From DATGKK01 sp035294725 (lineage in GTDB: Bacteria > Actinomycetota > Acidimicrobiia > Acidimicrobiales > Bog-793), in NCBI GenBank assembly GCA_035294725.1, contig DATGKK010000042.1, forward strand, positions 1-9,321: DNA of 9,321 nt. The letters are read 5' to 3'. Below the pieces are notes generated by a model, which saw nothing but the letters and a program-made list of their open reading frames with translations, was not told the DNA's origin and did no database searches. Below are positions 1-6,235 of the stretch, piece after piece. The position numbers and the translations under genes were made by a program. The first letter of the stretch is position 1. The number at the start of each line of letters is the position of its first letter.

Positions 1-2381
1 TGGCGCAGGTCATCGACCCGGCGGTGATCAGCGGCAAGGAACACCACCATGTTGCGGTAGAGACGCGGTGCGTTGCCTCGGTGCTCGAGGATCTCCCGTG
101 CTGCGCCGAGTGCCGGGGAGTCCTCGGTCTTTGCCACATGAGCGGCCTCGGGGGGAAGCACGACGAGACGGACCTGGTCGTCGTCGTCGACATCGGCGGA
201 GGATTGGGGTGCGACGTGCACCCCGGCGAGCTCCCCGCGGTCCCGCTGGTGGCGGATCCGCTCGCAGAGCGCCGCGTCGACCTCGGCGATTCCGCTGGCG
301 AGCCAGCGCTCGGCCCGGTCGCGGGCCATGCGGGCGACGGAGGGCGACAGCCCGTACCAGTAGCGGTCGCGATCGACGTAGAGGTAGGTGGCCTTATCCG
401 ACAGGCGGGCGAGTGCGTCGCCGTACGTGGCGACCGCCTCACCCGGCGCCGCGCAGCCGAGTCGGACCCGTGCCGCCTCGATCCCGCGATGGGGGGAGTG
501 CACCGTCGGAGCCGATCCCAAGAACACTGCCCGAGCGACCTTGCGCGTGGCGCCGTAGCGGCCGAGGTTCTGATAGCGCGCGTCGAGCTGTGCGGGAAGC
601 GACGCCGGGCCGTCGACATCCGCGTCCATCACCGGCTTCCAGGAGTCCTCCAGGTTCCGGGCGAGTTCGGAGGCAACTGGGGCATCGTCGAGGGGGATGG
701 TGCCGGGCAAGATGAGCGGGGACTGGTCTCCGCCGCGCCACAGGGCTCCGACCACCTGGGCCATGAGCCGGAGCACGCCCCGGGTGCGCTGGAACCGTTC
801 GAGGGTGGACCAGTCCTCGTAGAGCCGGTCGAACAGCTCGGGGTGGATCGGGTACGCGGCGCGAAGCCGCCGCTCATAGGCAGGTTCACGGCACTCGGCG
901 GGGAACTCCGCGGCTTGGGACTGATACAGCCGTGCGAAGGCCTGCGCAGTGGCGTCCCGGTGGACGAGTTGGGAGGCCTCGATCGGCTTGAACAGGCGAC
1001 GGCGGACGATCTCGAAACCCTCCTCGGCCGAGGCGGGGCGCCACGAGGACTCCACACGACCGATCACGCTGCGGAGCCGGCGGAGCGCTTCTGCGCCGCC
1101 TGGACCACCGAGCTCGACGCTCGAGCCACCGCTCCCCGGCGCACTGGCCGAAGGGTCGGTCGAAACCGAGGCGGGGAGGCTCACGACGAGGAGCGCCTGG
1201 TCGGTCGATCGCGCCGCCTCGGTGAGCGCCTGGGCGAAGCTGACGTGCGCTTCGAAGCTCCCCCCCACCAGACGCTCGTCGGTGGCGTAGAGCTGACGGG
1301 CGTACGCCACCCACTCGTCGACGAGGACCAGGCATGGCGCAGCGGCCTCGAACAGCTCCGCCAGGGCGCCGGCTGGGCTCGTGCCGGTCCGGTCGGCTTC
1401 GGCGATGAGTTCATAGCCGTCCTTGCCAGCCAGCTGCCACGCGAGCTCCCCCCAAAGCGTCGCCACCTCGGTCCCATCGGGCTTCACCGACACCTGGCCC
1501 GGGGGGATGCGGGTGCCGACCAGCGCGGCGCGTCGCACCTTCGGGAAGGCGTCGAACCCGGCCGCGCGGACGAGCTCTTGGACCTCCTCGGGGAGATCAG
1601 GGATCGGCACGCCTGAGCACAGGTGCCACAGGGCGATCAGCGTGTGGGTCTTCCCGCCGCCGAAGGTGGTCTGCAGATCGACCACCGGCACGCCACCGGA
1701 TCCGACGAGGCGCCTGGTGGCCTCGGAGAGGAGTTGCCGAAGGCCTTCGGTCAAGTACGTGCGGCGGAAGAACTCGACCGGGTCCGCGTATTCCGTCCCA
1801 CCCGATCCGGTTGCCACCTGGTGGAGGTCCGCGGCGAACTCAGCCAGGCCGTAGCGGCCCTGCGCGACGTCGTCATGGGGAACGATGACTTCCCGCCAGG
1901 CGCGGAGCCCGGATAGCGCGCCGCTCGTCGCGGCCATCGGTGCGGCGGCCTTGCGGACGTCGGCCTCGTAGCGAAGCCGCATCAGCTCGGTCTTCGAGCG
2001 CCCGACGGCATCAGCCTCCTTGGCGTCCACAGCGACGAGGAGCCGTTCGATCGAATCGAGGGCCCGGTAGGTGTCGTCGGCGTTGAACGCGTCGTTGTGG
2101 GCCCAGCGGTTCCGCACGTCGCGAAGCTCGAAGACCACGCTGCGATCCGAGCGGGTGAGACGGGCGCGGAACGAGGAATCCCACGCCTCGGCCATCACCT
2201 TCAGCAAAAACGCCGGGTCTCGAAGCGAGCCGGGGGCGGAGCTGCGTGGGCCAGTGTCGACGAAGCCCTCCAGCCAGGCCTCTCCGTGTACCGAAGCCAT
2301 CTGACGATCGACGAAGGGGCCGAGGCCCTCGGCGAGCGACTCGAAGGCCCGACCGACACGTTCGCGGTTAGAGACCGCCAC
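1..2381 (-). CDS. DUF499 (COG1483-type) P-loop ATPase with N-terminal Swt1-like HEPN domain; C-terminus beyond window
   Basis: Predicted cytoplasmic ATPase of the helicase/DUF1156/DUF499 defence neighbourhood; substrate unknown. The frame is open from 2381 to the window edge, giving 793 residues with no stop, so the C-terminus is missing (family members are usually about 1000 residues or more, from memory). I chose the GTG at 2379-2381: it has GGGAG six bases upstream, and the protein then begins MAVSNRERVGRAFESLAEGL, which resembles known N-termini; the next candidate, ATG at 2298-2300, would remove 27 conserved-looking residues. Residues about 1-130 look like a Swt1-type HEPN domain, with R90-N-R-W-A-H95 matching the RX4-6H RNase motif. 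Walker A is FGGGKTHT (240-247, K244). Walker B is CLVLVDE (350-356, D355/E356). Further family-like segments are TLWGELAWQL, EIVRRRLF and, near residue 510, YPIHPELFDRLYEDWS. The start overlaps the upstream HEPN gene by 14 bases, suggesting coupled translation. Family call is strong; function is inferred. Confidence 0.93.
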   Translation of the reverse strand, partial: MAVSNRERVGRAFESLAEGLGPFVDRQMASVHGEAWLEGFVDTGPRSSAPGSLRDPAFLLKVMAEAWDSSFRARLTRSDRSVVFELRDVRNRWAHNDAFNADDTYRALDSIERLLVAVDAKEADAVGRSKTELMRLRYEADVRKAAAPMAATSGALSGLRAWREVIVPHDDVAQGRYGLAEFAADLHQVATGSGGTEYADPVEFFRRTYLTEGLRQLLSEATRRLVGSGGVPVVDLQTTFGGGKTHTLIALWHLCSGVPIPDLPEEVQELVRAAGFDAFPKVRRAALVGTRIPPGQVSVKPDGTEVATLWGELAWQLAGKDGYELIAEADRTGTSPAGALAELFEAAAPCLVLVDEWVAYARQLYATDERLVGGSFEAHVSFAQALTEAARSTDQALLVVSLPASVSTDPSASAPGSGGSSVELGGPGGAEALRRLRSVIGRVESSWRPASAEEGFEIVRRRLFKPIEASQLVHRDATAQAFARLYQSQAAEFPAECREPAYERRLRAAYPIHPELFDRLYEDWSTLERFQRTRGVLRLMAQVVGALWRGGDQSPLILPGTIPLDDAPVASELARNLEDSWKPVMDADVDGPASLPAQLDARYQNLGRYGATRKVARAVFLGSAPTVHSPHRGIEAARVRLGCAAPGEAVATYGDALARLSDKATYLYVDRDRYWYGLSPSVARMARDRAERWLASGIAEVDAALCERIRHQRDRGELAGVHVAPQSSADVDDDDQVRLVVLPPEAAHVAKTEDSPALGAAREILEHRGNAPRLYRNMVVFLAADHRRVDDLR

Positions 2382-2787
2382 GGTCTGCTCCCAGCTCTCG
2401 GCGAACCTCGCTGACCACCTGCTCGGCAAACCCCGCCAACCGGCTGGCGAGTTCGGCGTCCGCCTCTGCGAGGTCATCGGCGTAGCGCCCGTCCACCGCC
2501 CACGGGTTGCACTGTGCGAGCAAGGTGCGCTCTAAGTCCACGAGGCGTTCTCGCTCGAGGCACGAGTCGTGCAGGACGAGCAGGTTGTGGGTCTTTTGGA
2601 ACGGGACACCGACATCGATCAGCGTGGCCTTCAACGCCTTTTCGACCACGAGGTGGGAGAGGAAACACACCATGCGACGGGGAGACTCGGGGTCACGGAC
2701 CACGGCACGCATCGCATGGAGGTCGTCCTCCACGTTCTGGAGCCAACGGCGGGCCTCGTCGTAGTTGTTGTCAGGCAGCTCGGGCAT
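2368..2787 (-). CDS. HEPN-domain protein, partner of the adjacent nucleotidyltransferase
   Basis: A 139-residue cytoplasmic HEPN protein (PF05168-like by pattern). HEPN proteins paired with minimal nucleotidyltransferases often act as RNase toxins or as the substrate-binding half of the pair. The sequence shows a helical N-terminus (residues 8-30), the hallmark EKALKATLID (49-58) followed by KTHNLLVLHD (65-74), and a long C-terminal helix (about 102-132). An R38-x6-H45 pair could serve as an RX4-6H-like motif, but it lies before the EKALKA helix, where many relatives carry a glutamine, so catalysis is uncertain. The ATG at 2785-2787 was chosen because the domain begins right after it and GGGAGGG lies 11 bases upstream; an upstream in-frame extension is low-complexity and is antisense to nothing useful. 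The gene overlaps the end of the MNT gene by 17 bases and the ATPase start by 14 bases. The stop is TAA, unlike the TGA of its neighbours. Confidence 0.9.
   Translation of the reverse strand: MPELPDNNYDEARRWLQNVEDDLHAMRAVVRDPESPRRMVCFLSHLVVEKALKATLIDVGVPFQKTHNLLVLHDSCLERERLVDLERTLLAQCNPWAVDGRYADDLAEADAELASRLAGFAEQVVSEVRRELGADRGGL
2388..2392 (-). promoter_or_regulatory. Shine-Dalgarno site deciding the DUF499 start
   Basis: GGGAG, six bases before the GTG at 2379-2381 and inside the last codons of the HEPN gene. It selects this GTG over the downstream ATG at 2298-2300. Confidence 0.65.
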
Positions 2788-3145
2788 AGACGACCCGTCC
2801 CTCCCGGAGCGGCCAGTAGTGCATGGAGCCGACAACGTCGCGGCGGCGCTCACACTCACGGCGGTCGGTGACGAAGAGCTGTACTGGGGCACGGCCGCCG
2901 ATGGCGGCATAGAGCTGCGCCTCGAGCTCGTGGCGCTTGGTGTAGTCGATGGAGGAGCACACGACCATCAGGTCGAGGTCCGAATCCGGGCCGTCATCGC
3001 CTCGCGCCACGGACCCGAAGAGGAGGACCTGCTCGGGGTCGCAGGCTGCCACGATCGCATCGACGACCTCGGGCACCCACTCGGCAAGCGTCCGGCCGTC
3101 GTAGATGGCCTTGCCGTTTCGCACCTCGTAGGCGACCGAGCTCAT
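2771..3145 (-). CDS. Minimal nucleotidyltransferase (MNT, MntA-like), candidate antitoxin
   Basis: A 124-residue protein of the polymerase-beta-like minimal nucleotidyltransferase family. In characterised MntA/HepT pairs the MNT transfers AMP to the HEPN partner and neutralises it; that role here is inferred from family and neighbour. The key signature is visible: LLFGSVARG at 41-49, then SDLDL at 55-59, giving G44-S45-x10-D56-x-D58, the GSX10DXD pattern of MntA-type enzymes. A third acidic residue common in the wider fold, expected in the strand APVQLFV (86-92), seems to be Q89. The ATG at 3143-3145 shares its A with the methylase stop (TGATG), with GGAG eight bases upstream, so translation is probably coupled. 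A longer in-frame start upstream (3205) would run into the methylase and adds nothing recognisable. The 3' end overlaps the HEPN start by 17 bases. Confidence 0.92.
   Translation of the reverse strand: MSSVAYEVRNGKAIYDGRTLAEWVPEVVDAIVAACDPEQVLLFGSVARGDDGPDSDLDLMVVCSSIDYTKRHELEAQLYAAIGGRAPVQLFVTDRRECERRRDVVGSMHYWPLREGRVVYARAA
2799..2805 (-). promoter_or_regulatory. Shine-Dalgarno site for the HEPN gene
   Basis: GGGAGGG, 11 bases upstream of the ATG at 2785-2787, inside the end of the MNT gene. Spacing is a little long, but no better start is near. Confidence 0.5.
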
Positions 3146-3147
3146 CA
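3143..3147 (-). other. TGATG stop/start junction, methylase to MNT
   Basis: The methylase stop TGA (3145-3147) and the MNT start ATG (3143-3145) share one base. This layout usually means termination-reinitiation, so MNT output would follow methylase translation. Confidence 0.85.
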
Positions 3148-5865
3148 GGCCAGCTCCGGCTGGACCGATGTCGCCGACGCGGCCCGACGGGCGATCTCGG
3201 GCCACGCGGTGACCAGCGCATTGAACCCCAGCGCATCGTCCGCCCAGCCACGTCGTTCACAGATCGCGTAGAGCCGGTAGGCGAGATCCCGGGCCACCTC
3301 GCCGACCCCCCCGAGGCGGCGGACGAGTTCTCCGGCCTTCGCCTCGCTGCCCTCGTCCCACAGCGCCCGCACGAGCTGTTGGGTCACCTCCCACACGGGC
3401 ATCCGCGTGTCGGTCGCAGGGTCCCAGTTAGCGGCCAGTTCGCTTCGGCGCAGCAGGCGTACCCGACCGGCACGGGCGACGAGGATCCCGGCGTCCTCCA
3501 ACCCTTTCACCGACACGTTCATCGCCCGAGCAAGGCCCTCGGCGGGGTCGTAGCCCGCCTCGTCGAACCCGTACTGCTCGAACCACTTGATCGCAAAGCG
3601 GGTGTCGGCGCCGAACTCGCTCTCCTGCTCGGCGAGGACCTCGTCGAGCACCTGGTTGATGAGCGCGAGCGCGCTCCGTACCGGCATCGGCTCGCCGGTC
3701 GGCTCGACCACCTTGGCGTAACGGGAGAACACCGCCATCCCCGGGCCGATGGCTGCCTGGGCGAGGTCGACTGGAGCGATGTTGCCCTGCTGAAGCTCGC
3801 GCAGCGCCTGAGGCAGCTCTGCGTGGAGCGCGGCCAGGAATCCACGTCGGTCCGTGATGCCAGCCGTGTCGCTGCGAGGACGGCACGCTAGGACGATCGA
3901 CGAAGCGAGCGCGTTGCTCGCCTGGTTGCGCATGCGGTTGCCGAGCTCCGTCCGCATTGGCCAGGTTGCGGTGACGGCGAAGCCGGCGCGAAGCAGACCA
4001 GCAAGCATGGTCTCCCAACCGGTAGAAGCGACTCCGCTGTCATCCTGCTCGGACTGCTTGAACGCGTAGAAGACCGTCAAGGGGAAATCTGGGCGGGCCG
4101 CCTTCCGTAGATGCGCAAACGCCTTCTCGAATCCGTCCTCGAATCGTTGCTCAGACAACTCCTTGTCACCGCCGCTGCGGAACGGGTCGGCCACGAGCTC
4201 CGCAGCCTTCGGCGTAAGCATCGTGGAGAAGAGGGCCGGATACGTAGATGCGAGCGAACGCCGAAGCCAGACGTAGAAGAAGTCCGCGAGATCGGCGTAC
4301 CCGATGTTGTCGTAATAGGGGGGGTCCGTGGAGATCGCTAGCCGCTGCAGTGGGATGGACGACTGAGCGGTTGCATCGCACTGCGCGGCCGAGCCAGGAG
4401 CAGTCGTTGGCACACCGTCGATCACCTCCGCCACCCAGTCGAGTGCGCCAGAGATATTCCCGGTCGAGTCACTGAAGAGGTTGACTTCGGCGTAGTCCCA
4501 GACCATGGGAAGTGCCTGGCGGGAGAACGTGTTGCGAATCAGGTCGCGGCCTGAGTGCCACGAGCAGAGAATGGACGAATAGTCGACGCTACGGCTCACG
4601 ACGAACGACAAGTACGTTGCCACAGCATCCGCGTACTCAGACTCACCTCTGTCCTCGATCACACGCTGACGTGCTTCGCCGACCAAGTCCGAGAAGGTGA
4701 CGAGCGCAGTGAGCTTGCGATTGGTGAAGAGATCGGCATGGTGGGTCATGCCGTACCCTTGGACTCTGAAGCCGAGTGCTTGCTTCGGTAGCTCCGTCTC
4801 TGGCACACCCTGGGGCCGGGGCACGTCGGCGGCTTTCTCGTGCTCGGGGTCGGGTGGGAGGTAGATGCGCTCACGGTTCCCTTCGGCCACGATGGCCATG
4901 AGCTGGGCGCCTATCCGTGCGGCTTTTCCCTCGGTCCGGATGTGGGCGAGGGGAACCGGGGTGTTGCACACCAAGCAGGTAGCCCCCGTCCGTGAGACCG
5001 TGCCCTCGGTGGGCAGGCCTGCGCGGCCGTGGCCGATCTCGAAGCGTATAGACCTGCCCTCGATGATTGGCCGGATCCAGGCTTCCTTGCCCTTCTTCTT
5101 GCCGAGCCAGAAGGAGCGGACGAGCGGCATCGCGGCTCTACAGGCTGGGTTGGGGCAGGTGACCGTGCGGGCCCAGATCCAGGCGATGACCGTGGCCTTG
5201 CGCCCGTCGGGCAGCGTTGCCGGAGGGTAGAGGTACCCGATGCGTCGCTCTGCTTCTTCACGCATCCAGGCTCCGTAGTAGCGGACGTCCTCGGCGAGGC
5301 CCTGGGCGCCGCGCCAGGACTGGACGGCGAGGCGCCCATCCCCATCTCTGGGGTGGATCGGTGGGCGGTTGGCGAAGCGAGCGGGCAGCTCGATGAGGGC
5401 TTTGGTGATGAGCACGGCGACCGGGTTCAAGTCGCTTCCATGTGCGACGAGCCCGAGGCGTTGGGCTTCGAGGGGGATCGACCCGCCGCCGCAGAAGGGG
5501 TCGAGGACCTCCGGGAGGTTGTCGCCGCAGGAACGTCGGATCTCCTCGCGGGCCTCTTCGAGGACCTTCTCGTCTTGGGTGGCTTCCCAGGGGACGAGCC
5601 GTTCGATCAGGCGGAAGAGTCGCTGACGTTCTTGCTCTTGGGCATCTTCGGTGGGGAACCGGTCGGGGTGGGCGGAGGGGTCGTCGACGAGCTGAGCGAA
5701 GAGCACAGCCCGGCACGCCGCGAGGGGTCGGCGTGCCCACCACAGATGCAGCGTCGAGGGGTGCCCGTGGCGGATCGACTTTTCCCGGGCGGCCTCGCGG
5801 TTGATCGCTTCGAGGGGGAGCGCGACCTCGATGAGCTTGCGGCGAGGGATGTCGTCGTGTGACAT
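3145..5865 (-). CDS. DUF1156 adenine-specific DNA methylase with zinc-ribbon-like insertion (COG1743-type)
   Basis: A 906-residue predicted S-adenosylmethionine-dependent DNA methyltransferase (probably N6-adenine), the likely self-marking enzyme of the system. In order: the DUF1156 N-terminus (residues 8-65, including IRHGHPSTLHLWWARRPLAA); SAM-binding motif I, DPFCGGGS (122-129); a following motif GSDLNP (143-148); a long insertion with two CxxC-like pairs, C237/C242 (CPNPAC) and C297/C300 (CLVC), resembling a zinc ribbon; and catalytic motif IV, TDPPYYDN (513-520). Motif I far ahead of DPPY, with a large segment between, resembles the alpha arrangement of amino-methyltransferases. The ATG at 5863-5865 is preferred: GGAGAG lies five bases upstream and the conserved N-terminus starts there. 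The same frame stays open up to an ATG at 6702, but that 279-residue extension is Ser/Pro/Arg-rich and covers the small gene and the helicase end in other frames, so it is spurious. Stop overlaps the MNT start (TGATG). Confidence 0.95.
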   Translation of the reverse strand: MSHDDIPRRKLIEVALPLEAINREAAREKSIRHGHPSTLHLWWARRPLAACRAVLFAQLVDDPSAHPDRFPTEDAQEQERQRLFRLIERLVPWEATQDEKVLEEAREEIRRSCGDNLPEVLDPFCGGGSIPLEAQRLGLVAHGSDLNPVAVLITKALIELPARFANRPPIHPRDGDGRLAVQSWRGAQGLAEDVRYYGAWMREEAERRIGYLYPPATLPDGRKATVIAWIWARTVTCPNPACRAAMPLVRSFWLGKKKGKEAWIRPIIEGRSIRFEIGHGRAGLPTEGTVSRTGATCLVCNTPVPLAHIRTEGKAARIGAQLMAIVAEGNRERIYLPPDPEHEKAADVPRPQGVPETELPKQALGFRVQGYGMTHHADLFTNRKLTALVTFSDLVGEARQRVIEDRGESEYADAVATYLSFVVSRSVDYSSILCSWHSGRDLIRNTFSRQALPMVWDYAEVNLFSDSTGNISGALDWVAEVIDGVPTTAPGSAAQCDATAQSSIPLQRLAISTDPPYYDNIGYADLADFFYVWLRRSLASTYPALFSTMLTPKAAELVADPFRSGGDKELSEQRFEDGFEKAFAHLRKAARPDFPLTVFYAFKQSEQDDSGVASTGWETMLAGLLRAGFAVTATWPMRTELGNRMRNQASNALASSIVLACRPRSDTAGITDRRGFLAALHAELPQALRELQQGNIAPVDLAQAAIGPGMAVFSRYAKVVEPTGEPMPVRSALALINQVLDEVLAEQESEFGADTRFAIKWFEQYGFDEAGYDPAEGLARAMNVSVKGLEDAGILVARAGRVRLLRRSELAANWDPATDTRMPVWEVTQQLVRALWDEGSEAKAGELVRRLGGVGEVARDLAYRLYAICERRGWADDALGFNALVTAWPEIARRAASATSVQPELA

Positions 5866-5866
5866 C

Positions 5867-6216
5867 TCAGCTCTCCGCCTTCGTGAAGGCACTGGCGACG
5901 GCATCGGCGATCGCCACGAGTGGGTTGGTCTGGACCCGGCGCTTGTGGCAGGCGAGCGCCACGGCGGCGCTGACCGCGGCGAGGTCGGGTCCGTAGCCGG
6001 CGTAGGCGAGGATCGGAGCGAGGATGTCGCGGATCTCGGTCTCGGTCGGTCTGTACCAGAAACCGCAGAGCTGGATCTGAGCAAAGCGGACGTCCTGAGC
6101 GATCTCAGTGGCAAGGGATTCGGTGTCCCACTGGCGGGTGAAGCCGACCTGGCGCCACTCGAGCTGCTTGGCGCGGATGAACTGCTGGAGTGCCTGCTGT
6201 TGGGTTGGGCGATCAC
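5867..6216 (-). CDS. Small unrecognised protein (about 116 residues), apparent 5' frameshift
   Basis: I do not recognise this family. Between helicase and methylase, one minus-strand frame (stop TGA at 5867-5869) encodes protein-like sequence: QALQQFIRAKQLEWRQVGF, then LCGFWYRPTETEIRDILAP, AVSAAVALACHKRR, and the C-terminus AVASAFTKAES. Its codons end almost always in G or C, like the neighbouring genes. It looks soluble and largely helical, with no signal peptide. The frame holds no ATG, GTG or TTG back to the helicase stop. A strong AAGGAG sits six bases before a GTG at 6214-6216, but that GTG is in a different frame. One extra C in the CCC run near 6202-6206 would join them as MIAQPQQQALQQFIRAKQ. 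So a one-base deletion (real or an assembly error) is the simplest reading. Alternatives are readthrough of the helicase TGA, which is in the same frame, or a rare start codon. It ends one base before the methylase ATG (TGAGATG). Confidence 0.78.
5871..5876 (-). promoter_or_regulatory. Shine-Dalgarno site for the DUF1156 methylase
   Basis: GGAGAG, five bases upstream of the ATG at 5863-5865 and inside the last codons of the small gene. It supports the 906-residue methylase start over the longer upstream extension. Confidence 0.7.
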
Positions 6217-6222
6217 CGTGGT

Positions 6223-6228
6223 CTCCTT
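6223..6228 (-). promoter_or_regulatory. Shine-Dalgarno site for the small gene
   Basis: AAGGAG, six bases before the GTG at 6214-6216. It lies just after the helicase stop, which makes it strong evidence that a gene was meant to begin here, although the GTG frame does not match the downstream coding frame. Confidence 0.65.
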
Positions 6229-6235
6229 GGGTCCG

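Noticed and set aside
24..1616. Long plus-strand open frame of 530 codons
   Set aside because: It is in codon register with and antisense to the DUF499 ATPase, has no recognisable domain, and arises from the GC-rich codon use of the real gene, which shows Walker A and B motifs.
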